A stretch of 62,231 nt of DNA from NCBI GenBank assembly GCA_041744575.1, contig JBGTKP010000041.1, forward strand, positions 1 through 62,231, given 5' to 3'. Under the pieces are notes generated by a model. It was not told the origin of the DNA. It made no database searches and saw nothing but the letters and a program-made list of their open reading frames with translations. This DNA comes from JTS-RE37 sp041744575 (GTDB taxonomy: Bacteria > Bacteroidota > Bacteroidia > Flavobacteriales > Flavobacteriaceae). Positions 18,301 to 25,727 of this stretch are shown piece after piece. Within the stretch, counting starts at the first letter, position 1. Each line of letters starts with the position of its first letter. Made by a program: the position numbers and the translations under genes.

Positions 18301-18411
18301 ACCGCCAATGGGAGTTATCCGTTGATGCTTAACCATATGGCAAAAGGTATTTATATTGTTCGTGCCGTCAGTGCAGAACGGACCTTTAGCGGGAAGATGA
18401 TCGTTCAATAA
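12382..18411 (+). CDS. Giant T9SS-sorted DUF5060/glycosidase-like protein with nine Ig-like repeats
   Basis: A 2009-residue protein with a signal peptide (residues 1-21). Residues 22-130 resemble DUF5060 (SGELRKWHTVSLTFNGP). Residues about 150-530 resemble the DUF4038/apiosidase-like barrel, with NWNLGEEND offering a candidate catalytic Glu, followed by a small beta domain (to about 618). Two related carbohydrate-binding-like modules (about 626-825 and 1619-1820), each with VxIEAE, GVYLFQWRNK, NDTWLRFPDA and GVYTMEISGRS, flank nine Big_2-type Ig-like repeats (about 828-1600). A TPEPTPEPEP linker follows the array. A Calx-beta-like domain (1825-1930) and a type IX sorting domain (SIYPNPAS to the end) close the protein. 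It is probably displayed on or released from the cell surface to bind and cleave a polysaccharide. Substrate is unknown. Confidence 0.85.
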   Translation: MQLFKSFLTAIVLLAYHGLFGQVVVSGELRKWHTVSLTFNGPNTSENNATNPFLDYRLNVTFNGPGGKSYTVPGFYAADGNAANTGASSGNKWMVRFTPDAPGQWTYTASFRTGSDIAINLSANAGSGTSFDGTTGSFSVSSSNKSEPDNRAKGRLNYVGQRYLKWEETGDYFLKAGADSPENLLGYSDFDNTLNSKTWEPHKKDWQSGNPTWQNGKGKGLIGAVNYLSGKGMNAFSFLTMNVTGDAKDVWPWTTAAHAELDGASGSDAANRLRYDVSKLEQWEILFNHADSKGMYLHFKTQETENDMLLDGGELGTQRKLYYRELIARFGHHLALNWNLGEENDLYDVAELKDANCSRVKSYATYFKTLDPYGHHVVIHSYPWGQDLLYTPLLGNTDLTGASIQSDITDVHDDVKRWIVASGNKGKQWVVANDEQGGANKGVAADASFSGQKGTIADNQKDVRSKVLWGTLMAGGAGVEYYFGYNTGETDLNAEDWRSRNTKWEDAKKALNFFEQHLPYWLMNTSDNLTSSTTDYCLSKTGDIYAIYLPNGGTTNLNLSGTSGAFTIKWYDPRNGGNLVNGSKTEMNGGGNTSIGNPPNNATQDWVAMIKLEEGSSGGETPDTDCEADYGSKNGLVVIEAENLQVPSGWKNKSAVSGYTGNGYLEWEGGDSFNNPGAGVISTSIKINEPGVYLFQWRNKVGFGTVSTDFNDTWLRFPDASDFYGLKGAHIVYPKGSGKTPLANGAGSGGWLKVYLSGTTNWTWSTNTSDEDPHKIYVAFDTPGVYTMEISGRSDHHVIDRITLNKSAADPTNLSLEETPCNNEPSNDISVSSVSVSPENTTLLNGDTFALSAVVLPANATNKSVVWSSSDPNMATVSQNGTVTARAEGNVTIMVKTVDGNYSDTSSITIETGVVAVSSVVVSPDQRTLVIGNNLSLEAEVLPADATNKSVSWSTSHPSVAIVDQNGSVTAVSSGQAIITATTADGNKKDTATISVENAVIPVTSVTISVPDASMTIGDTMDLTAVILPGSATNQGISWTSSNPGIAAVNASGRVSAIAQGAVTITVTTADGNRTASVSLTIESIVVPVSSITVSPAQITMLAGNSEQLSGAILPANATNKTVSWSSSQPEIATVNASGRVTALSEGATSITATTADGNKTATALISVESGDIPVSSLSISPEEATLQIGTSTTLSRTILPADATDKSMNWNSSNPSVATVNQIGRVTALSAGVVTITAVTSDGNHTDTAVITVEAGIVPVTSVVISPDTASMLEGTTLEIRAELFPSTATNPSVVWNSSDNSVATVNAQGLVTAVSLGSAIITATTEDGGFTDGASITVVSLNIPVSDIVISPDQATIIGGNFLRLTAEIFPADATNRQVIWSSSDASVATVNQNGRIAALAPGEVQISVTSADGNFTDSAAITVVLEDIFVTSVVIAPEEASLTAGSSLQLSAEVFPANATNKELTWSSSDPLVVEVNANGQITAVTEGSAIVTVTTVDGSFTASSEITIVIEAIPVTGIVLSPEQESIETGTSITFLAEVFPSAATNKELLWVSSDTAIATVNPYGKADGVSEGTVSITATTVDGQFSASVTLNVIAVAEEPTPEPTPEPEPAADCIADFIAVDNRVIIEAEHLNLNFGWAVRADDGGHSGSGYITYEGENQFNTPGSALISTSIEIREAGVYLFQWRNKIGGALNATDSNDTWLRFPDAEEFYGSKGDGPVIYPNGATKGPLPKGASLEGWFKVYQNTGMNWSWETNTSDNDPHAIYVVFSHAGVYTMEISGRSKGHMLDRIVLSKDGVDESDLTSDETPCGLPAESYAPNLQIEDGSALEGKDITFNINLSRESSEAITLEMTYSDDTADREDYEPRSLLVTIEPGEITKSVSVATRNDGTREKDEFFHVAVSGIKSGAIADYSDRGILTILDEDSPLSIYPNPASANAMVQLDGLPMGDYEIGIFTMGGERIQNRKITANGSYPLMLNHMAKGIYIVRAVSAERTFSGKMIVQ

Positions 18412-18452
18412 GGAAGTTAGAAACCGGGCAATGATATTGCCATGTTTTGATT

Positions 18453-18484
18453 GTGCGGGGTATCCATTCATGGATATCCCGTAC
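18453..18484. terminator. Long hairpin between convergent genes
   Basis: CGGGGTATCC (18456-18465) pairs with GGATATCCCG (18472-18481) with one G-T wobble and a 6-base loop. The stem extends outward to 13 pairs (18453-18484). It lies between the converging ends of the giant secreted gene (+) and purC (-), so it may end transcription from either side. A T-run is absent. Confidence 0.5.
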
Positions 18485-18552
18485 TGCATTATGGAGGTCG
18501 CATGGCCAATGTTCAGGACACCCCGAACTGTCAAATCCAGTTTGAAGAGGGA

Positions 18553-19512
18553 TCAGGAATTATGCTGAACAATATACGCCAGGGTATTTTCGTGTATTCT
18601 GCTGCTGAGATCTCCAATATCGGCCTTTACAAAGGGCTCCCCTGAGATTTTTTCAAATAATTCAATATACCGGTCGGAAACCGTTTCTATATAGGGGTCC
18701 GACATTACAGGTACTTTTTGTCCGGGAAGACCCTGGAAACCATTACTAATAAGCCATTGTCGCACGAACTCCTTGGAAAGTTGCTTTTGAGGCGCTCCCA
18801 TATTCTGAAGTTCTTCATACCCGGCAGCATAAAAATACCGCGATGAATCCGGGGTATGAATTTCGTCTATCAGCAGGATTTCGCCCGCTTCAGTCTTACC
18901 GAATTCATATTTCGTGTCTACCAGGATAAGCCCTCTGGAGGCAGCAATTTCTGTGCCCCGCTTAAACAAAGCCCTGGTATATTCTTCGAGTATTTCGTAT
19001 TCTTCCGGTGAAACAATTCCCCTGCTGAATATTTCGTCACGGGATACGTCTTCATCATGTGCACCTTTGGCCGCTTTTGTGGCCGGGGTAATGATGGGTT
19101 GCCCGAACCGGTCATTATCTTTCATCCCGTCCGGCATCTTTACCCCGCACAACTGTCTCTTTCCATCCTGATACATCCTGGCAGCGTGTCCGGATAGATA
19201 GCCCCTGATAACCATCTCCACTTTAAAGGGTTCACAGGACTTCCCTACCGCGACATTCGGATCGGGGGTCGCAGCTATCCAATTAGGCACAATATCTTCT
19301 GTGGCACGCATCATTTTGGAGGCGATCTGATTCAGGATCTGACCTTTGTAAGGAATACCCTTTGGCATAACCACGTCAAAGGCCGAGAGGCGGTCAGTGG
19401 CTATTAGAATCAGCAGGCCATTGGCCAGACGGTATACGTCGCGCACTTTTCCCTTATAAAAGCCTGTCTGTCCGGGAAAACGGTAGTCGGTACTCGTAAG
19501 TGTGGAGGTCAT
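18553..19512 (-). CDS. purC: Phosphoribosylaminoimidazole-succinocarboxamide synthase
   Basis: A 319-residue enzyme of de novo purine synthesis (SAICAR synthetase) that ligates aspartate to CAIR using ATP. Seen motifs include GKVRDVYRL near residue 20 (ATP grip), the family signature at EPFKVEMVIRGYLSGHA near residue 92, and LILVDTKYEFG then IHTPDSSRYF around residues 195-225. The length fits the longer, yeast ADE1-like form common in Bacteroidota, rather than the 240-residue enteric form. The gene follows phoH with 8 bases between them on the minus strand and is likely cotranscribed. Confidence 0.96.
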   Translation of the reverse strand: MTSTLTSTDYRFPGQTGFYKGKVRDVYRLANGLLILIATDRLSAFDVVMPKGIPYKGQILNQIASKMMRATEDIVPNWIAATPDPNVAVGKSCEPFKVEMVIRGYLSGHAARMYQDGKRQLCGVKMPDGMKDNDRFGQPIITPATKAAKGAHDEDVSRDEIFSRGIVSPEEYEILEEYTRALFKRGTEIAASRGLILVDTKYEFGKTEAGEILLIDEIHTPDSSRYFYAAGYEELQNMGAPQKQLSKEFVRQWLISNGFQGLPGQKVPVMSDPYIETVSDRYIELFEKISGEPFVKADIGDLSSRIHENTLAYIVQHNS

Positions 19513-19520
19513 AGCCTGGC

Positions 19521-20471
19521 TTAGTTGTGATGTTCAATGTTTTTATAGGCATCGATCACTCTTTTGACCAGGTAATGACGGATGACATCCTTATCATCCA
19601 GATAGATCATAGCTATCCCCGGGATGTCCTTAAGAATAAGGACAGCCTCTTTAAGGCCGGAGATCACTCTCCGCGGCAGGTCAATCTGCCCGGGATCTCC
19701 TGTAATAAGGAATTTGGCATTTTTTCCCATCCGGGTCAGGAACATTTTCATCTGAGCGTGTGTGGTATTCTGAGCTTCATCCAAAATGACAAATGCATGA
19801 TCCAGGGTTCGTCCCCTCATAAATGCCATCGGAGCAATCTGAATGGTGCCATTCTCCAGATACTGTATGAGTTTCTCCGCTGGGATCATATCGCGAAGCG
19901 CGTCATATAGGGGCTGCATATAAGGGTCCAGTTTTTCCTTTAGATCGCCGGGTAAAAATCCGAGATTTTCTCCGGCTTCAACTGCAGGTCTGGTTAAGAT
20001 AATACGCTTTACTTCCTTGTTTTTCAATGCTCTGACTGCCAGAGCAACCCCGGTATAGGTTTTGCCCGTCCCCGCAGGACCAATGGCAAATACCATATCG
20101 TTTTTTTCGGTCGCTTCTACCAGTTTACGCTGGTTGGCTGTCTGGGCTTTAATAAGTTTCCCATTCAGGCCATGGACAAGCACGGCATCGCTTAATTCCG
20201 GGGTATCGTCATGGGCACCGTTACCGGACAGCAACCTTTCAATACTATTCGGATCAAGCATATTGTACTTGGAATAGTGATTGGTAAGCATCCTGAAACG
20301 CTTATTAAATTCATCAAGTTGCTGTTGTTCCCCGAACACATTAATCCTACTCCCACGGGCCACGATCTTTAATTTCGGGTAGAATTTTTTTAGAAGGTCA
20401 ATGTTCTCATTCTGATGCCCAAAAAATTCCCTGGGGCTGATTTCGGTAAGTTCTAATTTCAGTTCGTTCAA
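19521..20471 (-). CDS. phoH: PhoH-family P-loop ATPase
   Basis: A 316-residue cytoplasmic ATPase of the PhoH/YbeZ family. The Walker A motif GPAGTGKTYTGVALA lies near residue 132, the Walker B-like FVILDEAQNTTHAQ near residue 228, and TGDPGQIDLP near residue 258 is the third helicase-like motif. The N-terminal 100 residues contain a KH-like RNA-binding region typical of YbeZ. Homologues act with the endonuclease YbeY in rRNA maturation and RNA quality control. Its start lies in a divergent region shared with the SAM hydroxide adenosyltransferase gene, and it probably heads a phoH-purC operon. Confidence 0.93.
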   Translation of the reverse strand: MNELKLELTEISPREFFGHQNENIDLLKKFYPKLKIVARGSRINVFGEQQQLDEFNKRFRMLTNHYSKYNMLDPNSIERLLSGNGAHDDTPELSDAVLVHGLNGKLIKAQTANQRKLVEATEKNDMVFAIGPAGTGKTYTGVALAVRALKNKEVKRIILTRPAVEAGENLGFLPGDLKEKLDPYMQPLYDALRDMIPAEKLIQYLENGTIQIAPMAFMRGRTLDHAFVILDEAQNTTHAQMKMFLTRMGKNAKFLITGDPGQIDLPRRVISGLKEAVLILKDIPGIAMIYLDDKDVIRHYLVKRVIDAYKNIEHHN

Positions 20472-20508
20472 AGAAGATTGCTGTTTAGTTGAGCGGAGCG
20501 ATTAAATT

Positions 20509-20537
20509 TTTGCAGGCTGTTTTTTTGTGTAATTTTG
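20509..20537 (+). promoter_or_regulatory. Promoter of the SAM hydroxide adenosyltransferase gene
   Basis: TTTG (20509-20512) and TAATTTTG (20530-20537) match the Bacteroidota TTTG / TAnnTTTG consensus with a 17-base spacer, 57 bases before the start codon. It lies in the divergent spacer with phoH. Confidence 0.55.
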
Positions 20538-20594
20538 TCCCACAAATTTACGTAAAAATCACTTTGCCCGGATAAAATTTATCAACAGTATTGG

Positions 20595-21425
20595 ATGGCG
20601 ATTATTACTTTAACCACTGATTTTGGCCTTAAGGATCATTTTGTTGGGGCCGTCAAAGGGACCATCTACAGGGAGTTAGCCGATGTCAGAATTGTTGACA
20701 TTTCCCATTTGATAAGCCCGTTTAACATTCAGGAGTGTGCTTATATTCTGAAGAATGCCTATAAGGCTTTCCCAGCAGGGACCATCCACATTGTGGGTGT
20801 CGACTCCGAACCTACCCTTGAAAATCAGCATATTGCCGTCCTTGTGGACGGACATTATTTTATAAGTGCCAACAATGGGGTGATCAGTCTGATCACTTCA
20901 GAAATCCAACCCGAGAAAGTCGTTGAAATCAATATCCCGAATCCTATTCACGGAGCTTTTCCGGTTCTGGACATTTTTGTTTCAGTGGCTTGCCACATTG
21001 CCCGGGGCGGGACTCTGGAAGTAGTGGGGAAACGTTTTGAGGATCTGAAAGAACTCAAAGAATTCTCACCAAGGATCACGGACAATGGTCGTACCATCGT
21101 TGGAAGTGTTATCTATATTGACAACTATGGGAATGTCATCACCAATATACGTAAAAGCCTTTTTGAATCATATAAGAGCGGGAGGTCTTTTACCATCAGC
21201 GCCCGCAATAAAAAAATACATGAAATCCATACCACTTACAGCGAAATCATCAATTTTGACCTGGACAAAAGTCAGCGAAAAGGCCCGGGGGACCTGTTGG
21301 CGCTCTTTAATTCGTCCGGATTCATTGAATTGGCCATTTACAAAAGTGATCTGCATAGTGTTGGCTCAGCGTCAAGTCTGCTCGGCCTCGATTACCGGGA
21401 TGTTATTCTTGTCAATTTTGACTGA
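20595..21425 (+). CDS. SAM hydroxide adenosyltransferase (DUF62 family)
   Basis: A 276-residue enzyme of the DUF62 family, which includes fluorinase and chlorinase but mostly consists of enzymes that split S-adenosylmethionine with hydroxide into adenosine and methionine. The start ITLTTDFGLKDHFVGAVKG is the family signature, with the SAM-binding Asp in TTDFG. GVDSEPT near residue 75, the SANNGVISL segment near residue 95 and VIYIDNYGNVITNI near residue 175 are further conserved sites. The 23-residue loop of true fluorinases is not apparent. The order phoH - DUF62 - gldFG - dnaN is characteristic of flavobacteria. It starts with ATG downstream of a good promoter. Confidence 0.92.
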   Translation: MAIITLTTDFGLKDHFVGAVKGTIYRELADVRIVDISHLISPFNIQECAYILKNAYKAFPAGTIHIVGVDSEPTLENQHIAVLVDGHYFISANNGVISLITSEIQPEKVVEINIPNPIHGAFPVLDIFVSVACHIARGGTLEVVGKRFEDLKELKEFSPRITDNGRTIVGSVIYIDNYGNVITNIRKSLFESYKSGRSFTISARNKKIHEIHTTYSEIINFDLDKSQRKGPGDLLALFNSSGFIELAIYKSDLHSVGSASSLLGLDYRDVILVNFD

Positions 21426-21622
21426 CCGGAAGCCCCATGCCTCAAAAATGCTTCACCTTGGAAATTATTGCTAGTTTTAAATGGATTTTAAGGATTTTGG
21501 CTGGCAGCGGCGATAAAGGGACTGTTGTATGGCAAAAGCATGGAATTAAAAATTGATGGCGGGGCGTTCCTACCCTGCGGAGGAACTTAAATGGATTTAT
21601 AGTATCAATTAAAAGACAAGGC

Positions 21623-22354
21623 ATGTACGCCATTTTCAGAAAGGAAATAATGACATTCCTGACATCTCCTTCAGGATACCTTGTGCCGGGACTATTTTTA
21701 GTGCTAAACGGGCTTTTCCTATGGGTATTTAAGGGACCGTACAATATCCCTGATTACGGATTTGCCGATATGAGCCATTTTTTCCTTCTGGCTCCCTGGG
21801 TATTTTTATTTTTGGTGCCGGCGATTACCATGAAAAGTTTTTCAGAGGAAATGAAGCTTGGTACCATGGAACACTTGCTCATAAAGCCGCTGCCTCTATG
21901 GCATATTGTTGCCGGTAAGTTTTTCGGTGCCGCAGTACTTGCAATGTTCGCCATACTTCCTACCCTGATATATGTTTATGCTATTTCCCGGCTTGGAGTC
22001 ATACAGGGTAACTTAGATATGGGTCTGGTTTGGGGCTCGTATTTTGGGCTTCTTTTTCTCGTCTTTAGTTATATTTCGATCGGAATCTTCACCTCAACAC
22101 TGACACAAAGCCAGGTGACTGCCTTTTTAACCGCTCTGCTCCTCGCCTTCGCCTTGTATTATGGGTTTGACGCCGTGGCAACCCTTTTCATAGAAGGCGG
22201 GGGAGAAGTAACTATTAAAAGTCTCGGAATGAAATGGCATTTTGAAAGGCTGGCAGGCGGGGTTTTAGACACCCGGGACCTGGTGTATTTCCTGGGTCTT
22301 ATTGGCTTCTTTGCCTATTTATCCGTAAATCAACTCAGATCTCAAAACCGGTAA
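21623..22354 (+). CDS. gldF: Gliding-motility ABC transporter permease GldF
   Basis: A 243-residue integral membrane protein with six predicted helices, of the ABC-2 permease type. The start MYAIFRKEIMTFLTSPSGYL and the next segment LFLVLNGLFLWVF are typical of GldF. MKSFSEEMKLGTMEHLLIKPL is the conserved amphipathic region of ABC-2 permeases. With GldG and the ATPase GldA (not in this window) it forms an ABC transporter needed for gliding in Flavobacterium johnsoniae. Its stop shares a base with the ATG of gldG. The 197-base gap from the previous gene holds no recognised coding sequence. Confidence 0.92.
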   Translation: MYAIFRKEIMTFLTSPSGYLVPGLFLVLNGLFLWVFKGPYNIPDYGFADMSHFFLLAPWVFLFLVPAITMKSFSEEMKLGTMEHLLIKPLPLWHIVAGKFFGAAVLAMFAILPTLIYVYAISRLGVIQGNLDMGLVWGSYFGLLFLVFSYISIGIFTSTLTQSQVTAFLTALLLAFALYYGFDAVATLFIEGGGEVTIKSLGMKWHFERLAGGVLDTRDLVYFLGLIGFFAYLSVNQLRSQNR

Positions 22355-24021
22355 TGAAAGGAAAAAAGTGTTTATCGGTTTTAATGGCATTTCTGGCTTT
22401 GCTTCTGTTCAACCTTGTTGGCAATGTTGTTTCAGGCAGATTTGACCTTACCGAGGATCACAGGTATACCCTCTCTTCTCAGGCGCTTCAAACGGTTGCC
22501 GGTTTTGAGGGGACTGTAACCGTCGACATCCTGCTCGACGGAGATCTCCCGGCCGAATTTTTGAAATTAAAGGAGGAAACAGGGCGGTTACTGGAGCAGT
22601 TCCGTTCCCGGAATAAGGCCATTCACTTTAATTTTGTGAATCCGTTGGAAGATGTTTCTCAACAGCAGGCCACTATGGCTCAATTGCAGAGCCTGGGTCT
22701 GACTCCGGCAAATATCACGGTCGAGGATCAGGGCAAGGTCTCACAAGAAATCCTTTTTCCATGGGCCATGGTAAATTACAGGAACAATACTATAAAGGTC
22801 CCGCTTTTAAAAAACAAGCTGGGATCTACTACAGAAGAACGCATCACAAATTCTGTTCAGAATCTGGAATATGCCTTTGCGGATGCCTTTACTAAATTGA
22901 AATCGGAACAAAAAAAGCGGGTCGCGGTAATCAAAGGCAATGGGGAATTACCGGATCTTGAAATGGCCGATTTTCTCACCAGCATACGGGATTATTACAA
23001 CATTGCGGCCATTACGCTGGATTCGGTTGCAGTGAATCCTCAAAAAGTCCTTGATCAGCTGCAAACATTTGACCTGGCCCTGATCGCTAAACCGACGGAA
23101 ACCTTTTCCGAGCCTGAAAAATACGTAATTGATCAGTTTATCGTCCATGGGGGAAAATCCATCTGGCTTTTGGATAAGGTTGCGATTGAACTGGACAGTC
23201 TGATGAATGAGCAGGGCAGTTCACTGGCACTCCCCCGCCCCCTGAACCTGGACGACTTCTTCTTCCCGTTTGGAATTCGGATCAGCGCGGGGCTTGTAAA
23301 TGACATGTATTTTACACAGATCGTACTCGCTTCCGGGGAGGGCAACAATTCCAGTTACAATCCGATTCCCTGGTACTACCATCCCATGGTCTTTTCAAGA
23401 AACGACCATCCGATTAATACAAACACGGAAGCACTGAGGCTGCAATTCGCGAATAGTCTGGATACGCTGAGGAACGATTATAAGAAAACTATTTTGTACT
23501 ATAGTTCGCCCCTCTCGAGGGTGGATACCGCCCCAAAATTGATCAACCTCGAAATGGCCGAATTGATGCCTGATAAAGAGAGCTTTACCCAGGGAAATTA
23601 TCCATTGGCCGTATTGGTTGAAGGAAAATTCAAATCGGCCTATGATAAAAGGGTGAAACCTTTGCAATTAAGGAGATCGCAAACAAACGGCCCTATGAAC
23701 GCCATGCTGTTGGTAGCCGACGGCGATGTAATCAGGAATCAGCTTCGTAATGGAAGGCCTTTGGAACTGGGCTACGATAAATGGACCAATAACTTTTATG
23801 GCAACAAGGAATTTCTGATCAACAGTGTCAACTATCTTTTGGATGATTCAGGAATTATAAACATTAGAAATAAAAAGGTGGAGATCCCTTTGCTCGACCA
23901 GCAAAAAATCCGGGATGGTAAAATAAAATGGCAGCTCCTTACAACGATAGTGCCCCTTTTATTTTGTATCCTCATTGCCCTGGGCTATGCTTTTGTCCGA
24001 AATAGGCGATATGCCGGCTAA
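22354..24021 (+). CDS. gldG: Gliding-motility ABC-type protein GldG
   Basis: A 555-residue protein with one membrane helix at each end (about residues 7-25 and 528-548) and a large extracytoplasmic part, matching GldG. The segment RFDLTEDHRYTLSSQ right after helix 1 and VAVIKGNGELPDLEMADF near residue 190 are typical of the GldG / DUF4350-like (ABC_transp_aux) fold. It is an accessory subunit of the GldAFG complex in the inner membrane. Its ATG overlaps the gldF stop, so the two are translationally coupled. dnaN follows 98 bases later behind its own likely promoter. Confidence 0.92.
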   Translation: MKGKKCLSVLMAFLALLLFNLVGNVVSGRFDLTEDHRYTLSSQALQTVAGFEGTVTVDILLDGDLPAEFLKLKEETGRLLEQFRSRNKAIHFNFVNPLEDVSQQQATMAQLQSLGLTPANITVEDQGKVSQEILFPWAMVNYRNNTIKVPLLKNKLGSTTEERITNSVQNLEYAFADAFTKLKSEQKKRVAVIKGNGELPDLEMADFLTSIRDYYNIAAITLDSVAVNPQKVLDQLQTFDLALIAKPTETFSEPEKYVIDQFIVHGGKSIWLLDKVAIELDSLMNEQGSSLALPRPLNLDDFFFPFGIRISAGLVNDMYFTQIVLASGEGNNSSYNPIPWYYHPMVFSRNDHPINTNTEALRLQFANSLDTLRNDYKKTILYYSSPLSRVDTAPKLINLEMAELMPDKESFTQGNYPLAVLVEGKFKSAYDKRVKPLQLRRSQTNGPMNAMLLVADGDVIRNQLRNGRPLELGYDKWTNNFYGNKEFLINSVNYLLDDSGIINIRNKKVEIPLLDQQKIRDGKIKWQLLTTIVPLLFCILIALGYAFVRNRRYAG

Positions 24022-24032
24022 GTGTTAATAAG

Positions 24033-24068
24033 TTTGTTTTATATAAAACTACAATTGGGATATATTTG
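24033..24068 (+). promoter_or_regulatory. Candidate dnaN promoter
   Basis: TATATTTG (24061-24068) matches the TAnnTTTG -7 element. A TTTG lies at 24033-24036, giving a 24-base spacer that is longer than usual. The gap of 51 bases to the dnaN ATG fits a short leader. Confidence 0.4.
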
Positions 24069-24119
24069 TTTTTAATGCGCCTCCTGAATCCTGGCATGAT
24101 CAATTAACGAAAACCGCGA

Positions 24120-25238
24120 ATGAAATTTATAGTATCCAGTACTTATTTATTAAAGCAATTGCAGGTCCTGGGGGGGGTAATAAATAACAGCAATACGCTG
24201 CCCATCCTCGATAATTTCCTGTTCGATTTACGAAAAAACAAACTGACGGTATCGGCATCCGATCTGGAAACTACCATGAGTTCAGAACTCGAAGTAGAAT
24301 CGGACAATGAAGGACAGATAGCCGTGCCCGCCAGGCTGCTCCTAGATACCCTGAAAACATTCCCGGAGCAACCCCTTACCTTTGTCGTAGAAGATAATAA
24401 TACCGTGGAGCTCAGTTCCAATCATGGGAAATACGCCCTGGCCTACGCAGATGGGGCCGAGTTCCCCAAATCGGTGGAACTGGCCAACCCCTCGTCTACG
24501 AAGATCGTTGGAGACATTCTGGCCACCGCAATACACAAGACCATTTTTGCCACAGGAAATGACGACCTAAGACCGGTAATGAGCGGCGTGTTTTTTCAGT
24601 TTTCCCCTGAGAACCTGACCTTTGTTGCCACTGATGCCCACAAACTTGTAAAATATAGCCGCACTGATGTGTCAGCCTCGCAGGTTGCCGAATTCATAAT
24701 GCCCAAGAAACCGCTGAATCTGCTTAAAGGTATCCTTACCGGAAGTGAAGAAAATGTGACGATCGAATACAATGACAGTAATGCGAAATTCAGTTTTGAC
24801 AAATCGGAGCTGATTTGCAGGCTAATCGATGGAAAATACCCGAATTACGAGGCCGTTATTCCCAAGGAAAACCCTAACAAACTTTCCATTGCCAGGAATC
24901 TGCTCCTGAGTTCTGTTCGGCGCGTATCCATCTTCTCCAATAAGACAACCCATCAGATCCGTCTAAAGATTGCAGGTGCGGAACTGAATATCTCTGCGGA
25001 GGATCTTGATTACAGCAACCGCGCGGAGGAGCGCCTGACGTGTTCCTATAAGGGTGATGATATGCAGATCGGCTTTAATTCCAGGTTCCTGATCGAAATG
25101 CTTGGCAATATAAATGCCGATGAAGTGTCCCTGGAAATGAGCCTCCCGAACCGCGCCGGGATCCTGAAACCTTCTGACGGTCTGGATGAAGGGGAAAATG
25201 TGACCATGCTGGTCATGCCCGTCATGTTGAATACCTGA
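24120..25238 (+). CDS. dnaN: DNA polymerase III sliding clamp (beta subunit)
   Basis: A 372-residue protein with the three repeated clamp domains of DnaN. MKFIVSSTYLLKQLQVLGGV is the usual start, VATDAHKLVKY near residue 177 is the conserved domain-2 motif, and the end MLVMPVMLNT corresponds to the family's C-terminal (M-P-x-R/x-L) segment, here with Met-Leu in place of the usual Arg-Leu. It encircles DNA and tethers the replicative polymerase. The length is normal and the gene appears intact. Its location beside gldFG, not dnaA, is usual for Flavobacteriaceae. Confidence 0.97.
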   Translation: MKFIVSSTYLLKQLQVLGGVINNSNTLPILDNFLFDLRKNKLTVSASDLETTMSSELEVESDNEGQIAVPARLLLDTLKTFPEQPLTFVVEDNNTVELSSNHGKYALAYADGAEFPKSVELANPSSTKIVGDILATAIHKTIFATGNDDLRPVMSGVFFQFSPENLTFVATDAHKLVKYSRTDVSASQVAEFIMPKKPLNLLKGILTGSEENVTIEYNDSNAKFSFDKSELICRLIDGKYPNYEAVIPKENPNKLSIARNLLLSSVRRVSIFSNKTTHQIRLKIAGAELNISAEDLDYSNRAEERLTCSYKGDDMQIGFNSRFLIEMLGNINADEVSLEMSLPNRAGILKPSDGLDEGENVTMLVMPVMLNT

Positions 25239-25276
25239 TCTGACCTTTTTTTAACTTACTTATAACGAATATTACC

Positions 25277-25639
25277 CTAGGAAATAAAACGGATGGTAAG
25301 AAAGTAATTCGGCGCCTCCCCGTTTGCCGCCCTTACCGCATTGGAAATGGGCAATACAAAGCCCAGGATGACTGCTCCGATCAGGGTAAGAATACCAAGG
25401 CCCAGCAGGAGGATGGCGGGAATACTCAGGATGATATAAACCAGCAGGCTTAACTGAAAGTTGACCACCGCCTTTCCATGTTCATTCATATCCTGAACGG
25501 AATCTCTGGTAGCCAACCAAATGATCAACGGAATGATCAGTCCCCCAAATCCAACGAAATAACTCAATAATTGGCTCAGATGGGTGAACATCAGGAGTTG
25601 CCTGTCGATGCGCGCATGCGTGTGGTTAATGACTTCCAT
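25277..25639 (-). CDS. DUF4870 domain membrane protein
   Basis: A 120-residue protein matching DUF4870. The start QLLMFTHLSQLLSYFVGFGG leads into helix 1; GKAVVNFQLSLLVYIIL near residue 56 holds the highly conserved AVNFQ-type motif, and a third helix follows. Three membrane helices in the inner membrane are expected. Function is unknown in all lineages. The gene converges on dnaN with only 38 bases between the stops. Confidence 0.86.
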   Translation of the reverse strand: MEVINHTHARIDRQLLMFTHLSQLLSYFVGFGGLIIPLIIWLATRDSVQDMNEHGKAVVNFQLSLLVYIILSIPAILLLGLGILTLIGAVILGFVLPISNAVRAANGEAPNYFLTIRFIS

Positions 25640-25727
25640 GATCCAAAATATTTATGAGGTTCATGCTCATTAGTAGCAATCGAATGTGAATTGTTACAAG
25701 CTTGGAAATCAAATATGGAAATTCAGG

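Noticed and set aside
20595..21425. DUF62 protein as a fluorinase or chlorinase
   Set aside because: The extra loop typical of fluorinases is not seen and most family members are SAM hydroxide adenosyltransferases.
21437..21556. Possible 39-residue protein before gldF
   Set aside because: No conserved motif or coding pattern; short frames of this size are expected by chance.
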